Assembly: GCF_047461615.1 (NCBI RefSeq)
Contig: NZ_JANSHI010000012.1
Location: forward strand, 1 to 64,000
DNA from: Thermostichus sp047461615
GTDB taxonomy: Bacteria; Cyanobacteriota; Cyanobacteriia; Thermostichales; Thermostichaceae
Direction: 5' to 3'
Length of the DNA: 64,000 nt
Part shown: in pieces, positions 16,901 to 26,287 of the stretch
How the letters are laid out: the number at the start of each line of letters is the position of its first letter
Numbering within the stretch: the stretch's first letter is position 1
Notes under the pieces: model-generated
What the model was told of the DNA's origin: nothing
The model's database searches: none
What the model saw: only the letters and a program-made list of their open reading frames with translations
Made by a program: the position numbers and the translations under genes

Positions 16901-19168
16901 ATGACAACTACACCTAAGGAGCGAGAGCCAAAAGTCAAGGTTTCGGTTGATATCGATCCAGTTCCCACCTCATTTGAGAAATGGGCCAAGCCAGGGCACT
17001 TCGATCGCAGCCTGGCGCGGGGGCCCAAGACCACGACCTGGATCTGGAACCTGCATGCTCTTGCCCATGACTTCGACAGTCACACCAGCGACTTAGAAGA
17101 CATCTCTCGCAAGATCTTTTCGGCGCACTTCGGCCACCTGGCGGTGGTCTTCGTTTGGCTGAGCGGCATGTACTACCACGGCGCTCAGTTTTCCAACTAC
17201 TCCGCTTGGCTGGCTGATCCCATCAATGTCAAGCCCAGCGCCCAGGTAGTCTGGCCCATTTTTGGCCAGGAGATCCTCAACGGCGATGTGGGCGGCGGCT
17301 TTGAAGGGATCCGCATCACCTCGGGCCTCTTTCACCTCTGGCGGGCTGCCGGCATCACCAATGAGTTTCAGCTCCTGGTAACGGCCATTGGCGGCTTGGT
17401 GATGGCCGCCCTCTGCCTGTTTGCCGGCTGGTTCCACTACCACAAGCGGGCTCCCAAGCTGGAGTGGTTCCAAAACGTGGAGTCGATGCTCAACCACCAC
17501 CTGGCGGGCCTGCTGGGGTTGGGCGCTCTGGCCTGGGCTGGTCACCAAATCCACGTGGCCATTCCCATCAACAAGATGTTGGATGCAGGCGTGCCGGCGG
17601 CTCAGATCCCTCTGCCTCATGAATTCATCCTCAAGCCGGCCCTGATGAAGGAGATGTTCCCCAGCGTGGATTGGGGCTTCTTCAGCGGGGTGGTACCTTT
17701 CTTTACCTTGGACTGGGGCAAGTACGCGGAGTTCCTCACCTTCAAGGGTGGTCTGGATCCGCAGACGGGCGCCCTCTGGCTGACGGATCAGGCCCACCAC
17801 CACCTGGCCATTGCCGTGCTCTTTATCGTGGCTGGCCACATGTACCGCACCAACTGGGGCATTGGCCACTCCATTAAGGAGATCCTGGAAGCCCACAAGG
17901 GCCCCTACACGGGCGAGGGCCACAAGGGTCTGTACGAAGTGCTAACCACCTCTTGGCACGCCCAACTGGCCATCAACCTGGCCATGGTGGGATCCCTGAG
18001 CATCATCGTGGCCCAGCACATGTACGCCATGAACCCCTATCCCTACATGGGCATTGACTACGCCACCCAGATCTCCTTATTTACCCACCACATGTGGATA
18101 GGGGGCCTGTTTATCGTTGGCGGCGCTGCCCACGGGGCCATCTACATGGTTCGCGATTATGACCCGGCGGTGAACCGCAACAATGTCTTGGATCGGGTGA
18201 TCCGCCACCGCGACGCCATCATCAGCCACCTGAACTGGGTGTGCCTATTCCTGGGCTTCCACGCCTTCGGCTTCTACGTTCACAACGACACGATGCAGGC
18301 CCTGGGCCGTCCGCAGGACATGTTCTCGGATACAGGCATCCAGCTGCAGCCCATTTTTGCCCAGTGGATTCAATCTCTGCACACCAAGGCCATCGCTAGC
18401 ACTGCTCCCTATGTGGGCGCTTCGGTAAGCCCCATCTTTGGGGGTGATGTGGTGGCTGTGGGTGGCAAGGTGTCCATGATGCCGATGGTGCTGGGCACGG
18501 CGGACTTCATGGTTCACCACATTCACGCCATGACCATCCACATCACGGTATTGATCCTGCTCAAGGGGGTGCTGTTTGCCCGCTCTTCTCGCCTGATCCC
18601 CGATAAGGCCAAGCTGGGCTTCCGCTTCCCCTGCGATGGCCCGGGCCGCGGCGGCACTTGCCAAGTCTCCGCTTGGGATCACGTGTTCCTAGGGCTGTTC
18701 TGGATGTACAACTGCATCTCGATCGTGATCTTCCACTTCAGTTGGAAGATGCAGAGCGACATCTGGGGCACCGTCAACCCGGACGGCACGATTGAGCACC
18801 TCACCGGAGGCAACTTTGCGGCCAGCGCTATCAACATCAACGGCTGGTTGCGGGACTTCCTGTGGGCCCAATCGGTGCAGGTGATCAACTCCTATGGCTC
18901 GGCGCTGTCGGCCTATGGACTGCTCTTCTTGGGCGCCCACTTCGTCTGGGCCTTCAGCTTGATGTTCCTGTTCAGCGGTCGCGGCTACTGGCAGGAGCTG
19001 ATCGAGTCCATCGTCTGGGCCCATAACAAGCTGAAAGTTGCTCCGGCCATTCAACCTCGCGCCCTGAGCATCATCCAGGGGCGGGCGGTCGGTGTGGCCC
19101 ACTACCTGCTGGGCGGAATCGTGACCACTTGGGCGTTCTTCCTGGCACGGTTTGCCGCACTCGGCTAA
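16901..19168 (+). CDS. psaA: Photosystem I P700 chlorophyll a apoprotein A1
   Basis: PsaA (755 aa) forms with PsaB the photosystem I reaction-centre heterodimer carrying P700, the A0/A1 cofactors and half of the FX 4Fe-4S cluster in the thylakoid membrane. The cluster loop FPCDGPGRGGTCQVSAWD, with its two cysteine ligands, is at about residues 568-585. Eleven hydrophobic helices rich in His chlorophyll ligands (for example LNHHLAGLLGLG and AHHHLAIAVLFIVAGHMYR) are visible, and length is normal. I chose the ATG at 16901 over an in-frame TTG three bases earlier, with GAGAGGAG about eight bases upstream. psaB follows after 21 bases with its own strong GGAGGAAGAG site. Codon use is strongly biased to C-ending codons, as expected for a highly expressed gene. 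Confidence 0.99.
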   Translation: MTTTPKEREPKVKVSVDIDPVPTSFEKWAKPGHFDRSLARGPKTTTWIWNLHALAHDFDSHTSDLEDISRKIFSAHFGHLAVVFVWLSGMYYHGAQFSNYSAWLADPINVKPSAQVVWPIFGQEILNGDVGGGFEGIRITSGLFHLWRAAGITNEFQLLVTAIGGLVMAALCLFAGWFHYHKRAPKLEWFQNVESMLNHHLAGLLGLGALAWAGHQIHVAIPINKMLDAGVPAAQIPLPHEFILKPALMKEMFPSVDWGFFSGVVPFFTLDWGKYAEFLTFKGGLDPQTGALWLTDQAHHHLAIAVLFIVAGHMYRTNWGIGHSIKEILEAHKGPYTGEGHKGLYEVLTTSWHAQLAINLAMVGSLSIIVAQHMYAMNPYPYMGIDYATQISLFTHHMWIGGLFIVGGAAHGAIYMVRDYDPAVNRNNVLDRVIRHRDAIISHLNWVCLFLGFHAFGFYVHNDTMQALGRPQDMFSDTGIQLQPIFAQWIQSLHTKAIASTAPYVGASVSPIFGGDVVAVGGKVSMMPMVLGTADFMVHHIHAMTIHITVLILLKGVLFARSSRLIPDKAKLGFRFPCDGPGRGGTCQVSAWDHVFLGLFWMYNCISIVIFHFSWKMQSDIWGTVNPDGTIEHLTGGNFAASAININGWLRDFLWAQSVQVINSYGSALSAYGLLFLGAHFVWAFSLMFLFSGRGYWQELIESIVWAHNKLKVAPAIQPRALSIIQGRAVGVAHYLLGGIVTTWAFFLARFAALG

Positions 19169-19189
19169 GGCAAGGAGGAAGAGACAATC

Positions 19190-21424
19190 ATGACCACTGC
19201 AACTCGTTTTCCCCAATTCAGCCAAGACCTGGCTAGCGATCCCACTACTCGACGTCTGTGGTATGGCATTGCCACCGCCCACGACTTTGAGACCCACGAT
19301 GGCATGACGGAGGAGCGGCTTTACCAAAAGCTGTTTGCCACCCACTTCGGCCATCTGGCGATCATCTTCCTGTGGGCCTCTGGCAACGTCTTCCACATCG
19401 CCTGGCAGGGCAACTATGAGCAATGGGTGGCCAACCCCACCGGCGTCACGCCTATTGCCCACGCCATTTGGGATCCCCACTTTGGCAAGGCGGCAGTGGA
19501 GGCCTTCACCCAACCTGGTGGCGGTGGCCCTGTGAATGCGGCCTACTCTGGCCTCTACTACTGGTTCAACACCATTGGCCTACGCACCAACGGCGATCTC
19601 TACGCCGGCGCCATTGGCCTACTGCTACTAGCAGCGGTGTTCCTGTTTGCTGGCTGGCTGCACCTGCAGCCTCGCTTCCGCCCTAGCCTGAGCTGGTTTA
19701 AGAACGCCGAAGCCCGCCTCAACCACCACCTGGCCGGCCTGTTTGGCGTCAGCTCCTTGGCTTGGGCGGGCCACCTGATCCATGTGGCCATCCCCGAGTC
19801 CCGCGGTCAGCACGTAGGTTGGGACAACTTCCTCACCACCCTGCCCCACCCAGCAGGCCTGAAGCCGTTCTTCACCCTCAACTGGGGGGTGTACGCCCAG
19901 AACCCGGACACGGCCAACCACGTCTGGGGCACGGCAGAAGGGGCGGGCACGGCCATCCTTACCTTCTTGGGCGGCTTCAACCCCAACACCCAGTCTCTGT
20001 GGCTGACGGACATGGCCCACCACCACCTGGCCATTGCGGTGATCTTCATCGTGGCTGGGCACATGTATCGAACCAACTGGGGCATCGGCCACAGCATCCG
20101 CGAGATCCTGGGCGCCCATAACCCACCCAAGAACACTCCCTTTGGGGGCCTACTGGGCGAAGGGCACAAGGGCCTCTACGACACGGTCAACAACTCCCTG
20201 CACTTCCAATTGGCACTGGCTCTGGCCTGCTTGGGGGTGGTGACCTCGCTGGTGGCCCAGCATATGTACGCCCTCAACCCCTACGTGTTCATGTCCATGG
20301 ATCACACCACGGAGGCGGCTCTCTACACCCATCACCAGTACATTGCTGGCTTCTTGATGGTAGGAGCTTTTGCTCACGGAGCCATCTTCCTGGTGCGGGA
20401 CTACGATCCCGAGGCCAACAAGAACAACGTGCTGGCGCGGGTGCTGGATCACAAGGAGGCGATCATCTCCCACCTGAGCTGGGTGTCGCTATTCCTGGGC
20501 TTCCACACGCTGGGGCTGTACGTCCACAACGACGTCATGCAGGCCTTTGGCACGCCGGAGAAGCAAATCCTGATCGAGCCGGTGTTTGCCCAGTTCATCC
20601 AGGCCTCCCACGGCAAGATGCTCTATGGCATGAACGTGCTGTTGTCGGATCCCAACAGCATTGCCTCCACTGCTTGGCCCAACCACGGCAACGTGTGGCT
20701 GCCAGGCTGGCTGCAAGCCATTAACGACCCCAATGGGTTCCTCTTCCTGCCCATTGGCCCTGGGGACTTCCTAGTGCACCACGCCATTGCCCTAGGCCTG
20801 CACACCACCACGTTGATCCTGGTCAAGGGGGCGCTGGATGCCCGCGGCTCTAAGCTGATGCCGGACAAGAAAGACTTCGGCTACAGCTTCCCCTGCGACG
20901 GGCCGGGCCGGGGCGGCACCTGCGACATCTCGGCCTGGGATGCTTTCTACCTGGCCATGTTCTGGATGCTGAACACCATTGGCTGGGTCACCTTCTACTG
21001 GCACTGGAAGCACCTGGGGATCTGGAGCGGCAACACCGCCCAGTTCAACGAGAGCTCCACCTACCTCATGGGCTGGCTGCGGGACTACCTCTGGGCCAAC
21101 TCCGCTCAGTTGATCAACGGCTACAACCCCTACGGGATGAACAACCTGTCGGTTTGGGCCTGGATGTTCCTGTTCGGCCACTTGGTGTGGGCCACGGGGT
21201 TCATGTTCCTCATCTCCTGGCGCGGCTACTGGCAAGAGCTGATCGAGACCTTGGTGTGGGCGCATGAGCGCACTCCCTTGGCTAACTTGATCCGCTGGAA
21301 GGATAAGCCAGTGGCCCTGTCGATTGTGCAAGGGCGCTTGGTGGGTCTAGCCCACTTCACAGTGGGGTACGTGCTGACCTACGCGGCCTTCCTCATCGCC
21401 TCGACGGCTTCCTTGTCGGGCTAA
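19190..21424 (+). CDS. psaB: Photosystem I P700 chlorophyll a apoprotein A2
   Basis: PsaB (744 aa) is the second core subunit of photosystem I. The FX ligand loop FPCDGPGRGGTCDISAWD matches the one in PsaA, and the same series of His-rich membrane helices is present (LNHHLAGLFGVSSLAWAG, MAHHHLAIAVIFIVAGHMY). It starts MTTATRFPQFSQDL, close to the usual cyanobacterial N-terminus, after a GGAGGAAGAG ribosome site. The two genes form one transcript ended by the hairpin at 21445-21472. The minus-strand frames across this gene are mirror shadows of His/Gly-rich codons. Confidence 0.99.
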   Translation: MTTATRFPQFSQDLASDPTTRRLWYGIATAHDFETHDGMTEERLYQKLFATHFGHLAIIFLWASGNVFHIAWQGNYEQWVANPTGVTPIAHAIWDPHFGKAAVEAFTQPGGGGPVNAAYSGLYYWFNTIGLRTNGDLYAGAIGLLLLAAVFLFAGWLHLQPRFRPSLSWFKNAEARLNHHLAGLFGVSSLAWAGHLIHVAIPESRGQHVGWDNFLTTLPHPAGLKPFFTLNWGVYAQNPDTANHVWGTAEGAGTAILTFLGGFNPNTQSLWLTDMAHHHLAIAVIFIVAGHMYRTNWGIGHSIREILGAHNPPKNTPFGGLLGEGHKGLYDTVNNSLHFQLALALACLGVVTSLVAQHMYALNPYVFMSMDHTTEAALYTHHQYIAGFLMVGAFAHGAIFLVRDYDPEANKNNVLARVLDHKEAIISHLSWVSLFLGFHTLGLYVHNDVMQAFGTPEKQILIEPVFAQFIQASHGKMLYGMNVLLSDPNSIASTAWPNHGNVWLPGWLQAINDPNGFLFLPIGPGDFLVHHAIALGLHTTTLILVKGALDARGSKLMPDKKDFGYSFPCDGPGRGGTCDISAWDAFYLAMFWMLNTIGWVTFYWHWKHLGIWSGNTAQFNESSTYLMGWLRDYLWANSAQLINGYNPYGMNNLSVWAWMFLFGHLVWATGFMFLISWRGYWQELIETLVWAHERTPLANLIRWKDKPVALSIVQGRLVGLAHFTVGYVLTYAAFLIASTASLSG

Positions 21425-21444
21425 CTGCCTAGCTAAAGCAACTC

Positions 21445-21472
21445 AGGGATCCCTAGGCGGGATCCCTTTTTT
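21445..21472 (+). terminator. Intrinsic terminator after psaB
   Basis: AGGGATCCC (21445-21453) and GGGATCCCT (21459-21467) form a perfect nine-pair stem with a TAGGC loop, followed by TTTTTT. It ends psaAB and may also shield argS, whose stop is about 35 bases away on the other strand. Both arms are copies of the GGGATCCC palindrome, so each arm could also self-pair. Confidence 0.85.
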
Positions 21473-21507
21473 GCTGCTTGAACCTTGGATAGGAACTCGG
21501 TCAAGCT

Positions 21508-23304
21508 TTACATGGACTCGGGGGCACTTAGGCCAAGGATGCCAGTGAGCACGTTAAACAAGACCTGCCGCGTAGCTTGCACTAGTTGAATGCGGGCTTG
21601 CGCCAAGAGGGGATCCTCTTTCAAGAGAGGTAAAATGCGGCAGTTGTCGTAAAACTTGTTGAAATCGGCAGCAACGGCTTCTGCATAGCGGATGATTTTA
21701 TGCGGGGCGCGCTCCTCGGCAGCGGCAATCAGCTCATCCGGCAGAGCCAACAGGCGCAACAGCAAGGCTCGCTCTTCGGGTTCTCTGTAGGGCAGTCTTC
21801 GTTGCTCCGTCAGGGCAACTTCGTCAGTTAGTTTCACTTTTTCTTCCTCCTGTAACCGCCGCAACAGGGTACAGCAGCGGGCGTGGCTGTAGTGGACATA
21901 GACCACTGGGTTATCGAAAGTTTGCTTGACAGCTAAATCCAAATCAAAGTTGATGGGACTGTCCATGCTGCTGCTGAGCAAAAACCAGCGCGCTGCGTCG
22001 ACCCCCACGCCAATTTCTGGATCTTCGATGAGATCGTTTAGCGAAACAAAATTGCCAGTGCGCTTGGACATGCGCACTTCGACCTTCTCTCCAGTTTCCG
22101 GGTCAGCTTTAAACAACTTGACAAATTGGCCAATCAGGATTTCCAGCTTCACCTCTGGGTTGAAGGCCGCCACCGCTGCCCTCAGGCGACCAATATAGCC
22201 ATGGTGATCCGAGCCAAGGATGTTGATCAGCCGCTGGTAGCCCCGCCGGACTTTGTCGCGGTGGTAAGCGATATCAGCCGCTAGGTAGGTAAACGAGCCA
22301 TCAGCCTTCTGCACCACCCGATCCTTGTCGTCGCCAAATTCTTGGGTTTTGAAGTAAACGGCCTCCTCGGCCCCTAGCTTGGGATCCTCGCCTCGCGGCG
22401 CTCTAGCCCTATAGAGAAAACCGCGCTCTTGCAGCTCTTGCAAAGCCTGCTGGATAGCGCTCAGGCCCGTCTGGGGATCTGGCGTATGCAAGCAGCGCTC
22501 GCTAAACCAGTGATCGAACTCGGTGCGCAACTGCTGTAGGGTCTGCTTTTGCCAGGCCAGGATTTCCTCATAAGCAAACTCTATGTATTCCTCTAGGCTG
22601 GCTGGCAGAGGGCGGATCCCAGCCTGCACTTGCTCCAGCAGCCGCCGAGCAATATCGATCAAGTAGCTGCCGTGATAGCCGTCCTCTGGCAGAGCCACTT
22701 CTTCGCCCTGGAGTTGCCGCACCCGCACCTCTAGAGACTGACCTAAGAGCCGCATCTGATTGCCGGCATCGTTAATGTAGAACTCCCGCTCCACTTGGTG
22801 GCCTGTCCAGCGCAGCAGGTTAGCCAGGGTGGAGCCAACCGCCGCCCAGCGGCCATGCCCTACGTGCAGCGGACCTGTCGGGTTGGCGGAAACATATTCC
22901 AGCAAAATGCGCTCAGGATGGGGGGTAGCTGTTTTGCCAAAGTCGTCCCCCAACCTCAACAACTCTTGCAGTCGCCTGGCCAAAAAGGGATCCCCAAGCC
23001 GAAAGTTGAGGTACCCTCCCCCTGCCACCTCAGTTTCAATATCCGGCAAATCCAGGTGTTTTTGCAGGGTTTGAGCAATCTGAGCCGGCGCTAGGCGGCA
23101 GAGCTTGGCCATTCCCAAGGGAGTGGGACAGGCGTAATCGCCATAGCGAGGATCGCTGGGGATCTGAACAACTGGCACCACGCCGGCTGCCCGCTCGGGA
23201 GTCAAGGATCCCAGTTGCCCTGCTGCGGCTGCCCGTTGAATGCTTTCGGCTACGGCAGCGGTGAGAAAGCGAATCAGGGAGGTGGATAGGGACTGGGTGA
23301 CCAT
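21508..23304 (-). CDS. argS: Arginyl-tRNA synthetase
   Basis: ArgS charges tRNA-Arg with arginine. This class I enzyme is about 598 aa from the ATG at 23304. A further in-frame start at 23340 adds twelve residues that do not resemble ArgS. The N-terminal additional domain is followed by the HIGH-type motif in NPTGPLHVGHGRW and by the KMSKS equivalent VRMSKRTGNFVSLNDLIED. The C-terminal anticodon-binding DALR domain includes VVYVHYSHARCCTLLRRL. Overall length is normal. It is convergent with psaB and separated from it by the shared terminator region. Confidence 0.97.
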   Translation of the reverse strand: MVTQSLSTSLIRFLTAAVAESIQRAAAAGQLGSLTPERAAGVVPVVQIPSDPRYGDYACPTPLGMAKLCRLAPAQIAQTLQKHLDLPDIETEVAGGGYLNFRLGDPFLARRLQELLRLGDDFGKTATPHPERILLEYVSANPTGPLHVGHGRWAAVGSTLANLLRWTGHQVEREFYINDAGNQMRLLGQSLEVRVRQLQGEEVALPEDGYHGSYLIDIARRLLEQVQAGIRPLPASLEEYIEFAYEEILAWQKQTLQQLRTEFDHWFSERCLHTPDPQTGLSAIQQALQELQERGFLYRARAPRGEDPKLGAEEAVYFKTQEFGDDKDRVVQKADGSFTYLAADIAYHRDKVRRGYQRLINILGSDHHGYIGRLRAAVAAFNPEVKLEILIGQFVKLFKADPETGEKVEVRMSKRTGNFVSLNDLIEDPEIGVGVDAARWFLLSSSMDSPINFDLDLAVKQTFDNPVVYVHYSHARCCTLLRRLQEEEKVKLTDEVALTEQRRLPYREPEERALLLRLLALPDELIAAAEERAPHKIIRYAEAVAADFNKFYDNCRILPLLKEDPLLAQARIQLVQATRQVLFNVLTGILGLSAPESM

Positions 23305-23858
23305 GGCTGAGGGTACCAAGACAACTCTGCGAAAGCTCAACTAGGCAGCAGCGTGTCTCTTGATTTTGACACAACTGCCTCCTCTCTGCTCCAGCCGGCC
23401 TGGTTCTAGGGAGTGAAGACCAAAATCCTGCCGTCTTGAGGATGGCAATTTCCAACGGATGAGAGCAGTCTGCCTTGCCGCGAAGCAGTTGCGGCTACAC
23501 CTCTTGTTTTGATTGCCCTGCGCTGCGCAAGAGGCGTTCAGGGGCCTTCACCTCAGCCACCGCCAAAATTACGGCGTGAAGTCTGTTGCTACTTAATGCT
23601 GACTGTAACCACCGGCACTTTACCTGTAGACAAGAAACTTTGTCTTCCAGTGAAATTAAGCAGGCTAACTCCATCGGCTTGGCAAGGTCTAGTAAGCTTG
23701 CCGATTGGGCTCGCCAAAAGGCTGCTAGCAACAGATAAACGGTAACAACAAGTAACGGCTGACTAAAGCTGGTAGTGATCCCAAAAAAAAGCTGAATAAG
23801 TTTCGTGAGACAGGAAATCCCTTCTACCTTAGAGGAGATCAGTAGGGGACAAGCGCCC
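23305..23858. other. Noncoding gap between argS and etfB
   Basis: About 550 bases separate the divergent starts. I found no frame with coding character. One long minus-strand frame (23495-23950) runs antisense into etfB and looks random. The only notable site is the NtcA-like sequence listed separately, plus an A-rich patch (23781-23790). Both genes must be controlled from here. Confidence 0.5.
23742..23755 (+). promoter_or_regulatory. NtcA-like site upstream of etfB
   Basis: GTA, eight bases, then TAA (23742-23755) differs from the NtcA consensus GTA-N8-TAC at one position. It sits within a GTAAC-AACAA-GTAAC direct repeat, about 105 bases before the likely etfB start. Nitrogen control would make sense for a fixAB-like pair, but a one-mismatch match to a six-base consensus is weak evidence. 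Confidence 0.25.
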
Positions 23859-24683
23859 TTGGAGACCTTTGTTTTGATTAAGCAAGTGCCCGATCCCAAC
23901 AGCAAAACGGGCGTCAACAGCGATGGCACCATTGACCGGGCCAAGGCCAAGCGGATGTTAAACCCCTTTGATCGCTATGCCCTGGAAGCGGCTCTACAAA
24001 CCAAACGCCAGCACGGGGCCAGGGTGACGGCAATCACCATGGGGCCACCGCCAGCCATCGAGGTACTTTACGAGGCCATTGCCCACGGCGTGGATCGGGG
24101 CATTCTGATAACCGATCGCCGCCTCGCTGCTTCCGATACCTTGGCCACTGCCTACACCTTGGCCCAGACAGTTCGCTATGCGGGCCAGCCGGATATCCTC
24201 TTCTGCGGGCTCCAGACCACCGACGGCGATACAGCCCAAGTGGGGCCCCAGTTGGCGGAGCGGCTGGGGATCCCTCAGGTTACCTATTGCGAGGCCTTCG
24301 AGATCCAAGAGGGGATCTTGGTGGCGCGGCGGGCTATCGAAGGAGGATCCCAGACAGTAAGGGTGCCCTTGCCGGTTCTGGTTACAGTGGCCAACACAGC
24401 GCGACGCTTGGCCTACCCTACCCTGCGCGGCATGCAGCGGGTGCAGCGGCTCATGCGGGACGAGGCAGCACGGGCTGAGGTCATCCAGATTCTTAGCCTA
24501 GACGACATAGGGGCCGATCCAGATCGCTGTGGCCTCAAGGGATCCCCGACCATTGTGGCCGCTACCGAAAAAGTTGGGGAGATGGGCGGCCGGTGTCAAG
24601 TTTTTCAGGGGCAGCCGCTGCCCCAACTGGTGCAACAACTCACCCAAGCCGTTGACTTGTTCCGCTACACCCTGACCTTCTAG
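23859..24683 (+). CDS. etfB: Electron transfer flavoprotein beta subunit (FixA-like)
   Basis: The product (about 274 aa) is the beta subunit of an electron transfer flavoprotein, which with EtfA carries FAD and moves electrons between dehydrogenases and a quinone or ferredoxin partner. It starts ETFVLIKQVPDPN, the family's usual first strand. AMP/FAD-binding features follow: NPFDRYALEAAL and the LVARRAIEGGSQTVRVPLPVLVTV segment. A TTG at 23859 is the best start, with GTAGGGGA about nine bases upstream. The open frame continues back to 23805 with unlike residues. etfA follows after 29 bases. ETF pairs are uncommon in cyanobacteria, and in diazotrophs FixAB feeds electrons towards nitrogenase. 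No fixC or fixX is present in the window. Confidence 0.9.
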   Translation: METFVLIKQVPDPNSKTGVNSDGTIDRAKAKRMLNPFDRYALEAALQTKRQHGARVTAITMGPPPAIEVLYEAIAHGVDRGILITDRRLAASDTLATAYTLAQTVRYAGQPDILFCGLQTTDGDTAQVGPQLAERLGIPQVTYCEAFEIQEGILVARRAIEGGSQTVRVPLPVLVTVANTARRLAYPTLRGMQRVQRLMRDEAARAEVIQILSLDDIGADPDRCGLKGSPTIVAATEKVGEMGGRCQVFQGQPLPQLVQQLTQAVDLFRYTLTF

Positions 24684-24712
24684 CTTCCCCACCCCAAGAG
24701 GAGTCCCAACTT

Positions 24713-25825
24713 ATGGATAGCAAGCGGGTAGTGGTCTTTGCCGAGCAAGTAGACGGGGAGCTACAGCCCATCGCTCTGGAGTTGTTAGGAGCGGGGCGAC
24801 GGCTAGCGGACAAGCTAGGAGGGATCCTGAGTGCCCTTGTCCTTGGGCACAACATCGCCCACTTGCCCTCCCTTCTCATCGGCCACGGGGCGGATCAAGT
24901 CTTCATTGCCGATCATCCAGAGCTGGCTCAATACCGCACTCTGCCTTACCGCCGCGTCATCGTGGATCTCATCAAAAGCTGGCCTCAGCCGCCCCACATC
25001 CTGCTGTTTGGGGCCACCACTACTGGCCGCGACTTGGCCCCCCGCTTGGCAGCCCACCTGGAAACGGGCTTGACCGCCGATTGCACCGAGCTGGACATCG
25101 GCCCCTTTGAGTACACCAACAGCAGAGATCCCAGCAAGGCTGGCTTCTTCCCCGCCTGCCTGTACGCCATTCGGCCCAGCTTTGGCGAATCGCTCAAAGC
25201 CCGCATTCTTGGACCTTGGAAGAATCCGCAAATGGCCACGGTGCGCCCTGGGGTGATGCTGCCCCTGCCATGGGACGGATCCCGCCAGGGGGAGGTGATC
25301 CCGGTGCCGGTTAACCTGAAGCCGGAGGATCTGAAGTTGCACATTGTGGAAACGGTGCGCAACCTCTCTCAGGCAGTGGATCTCAGCCGCGCCAAAGTCA
25401 TCGTTGCAGGCGGCTACGGCCTGGGATGCGCGGAAGGCTTTGAGCTGATGAGGGAGCTAGCCGCCTGTTTCCCCAACAGCGCCGTTGGCTCTTCTCGCAA
25501 GGCTGTCGATGCCGGCTGGATCCCCTATGCCCATCAGGTAGGCCAAACGGGGAAAACTGTCCGTCCCCAGCTCTACATTGCCTGTGGCATCTCGGGAGCC
25601 ATCCAGCACCGAGTTGGCATGGACAAGTCCCAGCTCATCATCGCCATCAACAAGGACAGCTCCGCCCCCATCTTCAAATTTGCCCACTACGGCATTGTGG
25701 GGGATCTCTACCAGGTGGTGCCAGAGCTAATTCGGCACCTGAAACAGGCTCAGGAGGAGAGGCGAGAAGGAGCCAATGTCCAACAACCCTTCCAGCAGCG
25801 GCTCCCTCTTCTACAAAGGCCCTAG
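24713..25825 (+). CDS. etfA: Electron transfer flavoprotein alpha subunit (FixB-like)
   Basis: This 370-aa protein is EtfA/FixB. The N-terminal domain pairs with EtfB. The C-terminal domain carries the FAD-binding signature, visible as VGSSRKAVDAGWIPYAHQVG followed by PQLYIACGISGAIQH and ending in the IAINKDSSAPIFKFAHYGIVGD motif. Length is close to FixB proteins and longer than mitochondrial EtfA. A GAGG lies about ten bases before the ATG. The gene ends in a short tail after the last helix and overlaps the stop of the convergent yggT gene by four bases. Confidence 0.93.
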   Translation: MDSKRVVVFAEQVDGELQPIALELLGAGRRLADKLGGILSALVLGHNIAHLPSLLIGHGADQVFIADHPELAQYRTLPYRRVIVDLIKSWPQPPHILLFGATTTGRDLAPRLAAHLETGLTADCTELDIGPFEYTNSRDPSKAGFFPACLYAIRPSFGESLKARILGPWKNPQMATVRPGVMLPLPWDGSRQGEVIPVPVNLKPEDLKLHIVETVRNLSQAVDLSRAKVIVAGGYGLGCAEGFELMRELAACFPNSAVGSSRKAVDAGWIPYAHQVGQTGKTVRPQLYIACGISGAIQHRVGMDKSQLIIAINKDSSAPIFKFAHYGIVGDLYQVVPELIRHLKQAQEERREGANVQQPFQQRLPLLQRP

Positions 25826-26115
25826 AAAGACGGGTGTAGGGCCATCGTTAGCAGACCCTGCTGCCCCAGCAACAGCTCCCGCAACAGGGTTACTAGGCCC
25901 ACCCAAACCACAGGCGCCATGTCCACACCCCCTAGAGGCGGGATCAGGCGGCGTGTCGGGCGCAACAGAAACTCGGTTAGGCCGACCACCAGGGAGTAGG
26001 GAAGGCGGGAAGTATCCAGTTGCGGATACCAGGACAGGAAAATGCGCAGCACAAACAGCACGGTGTAGGTTGCCAACAGCGGACCTAGCACCCAGGCAGC
26101 GAATATCGGCAGCAT
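25822..26115 (-). CDS. YggT-family integral membrane protein
   Basis: The 97-aa protein is a YggT/YlmG family member. It has two hydrophobic segments separated by a conserved loop (FLSWYPQLDTSRLPYS, and LLRPTRRLIPPLGGVDMAPVVW), the latter close to the family signature with P-x-R-x-I-P-P. Cyanobacterial and chloroplast YlmG proteins affect nucleoid distribution, cell or plastid division and cytochrome b6 maturation. Which of these applies here cannot be told. Its stop overlaps that of etfA convergently. Length is normal for the family. Confidence 0.9.
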   Translation of the reverse strand: MLPIFAAWVLGPLLATYTVLFVLRIFLSWYPQLDTSRLPYSLVVGLTEFLLRPTRRLIPPLGGVDMAPVVWVGLVTLLRELLLGQQGLLTMALHPSF

Positions 26116-26287
26116 ACGTCTTGCAGGAACTAGGGGATTCGGAGCCCAACGGGGATGTAGGCGCTCGGCTCTAACCTTAGACTCAGCTTCTTAAAACTTT
26201 AACTCCATTTCCAAGATAGTCCTACAGGCAGCCGTTAGAGACTAGCGCCATAATGGTCGTATCTTACTGACTGCAGGGAGGGATCCC

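Noticed and set aside
17093..17923. 276-codon minus-strand frame inside psaA (and a similar one inside psaB)
   Set aside because: Complement of a highly biased photosystem gene. The composition is mirror-image and there is no homology.
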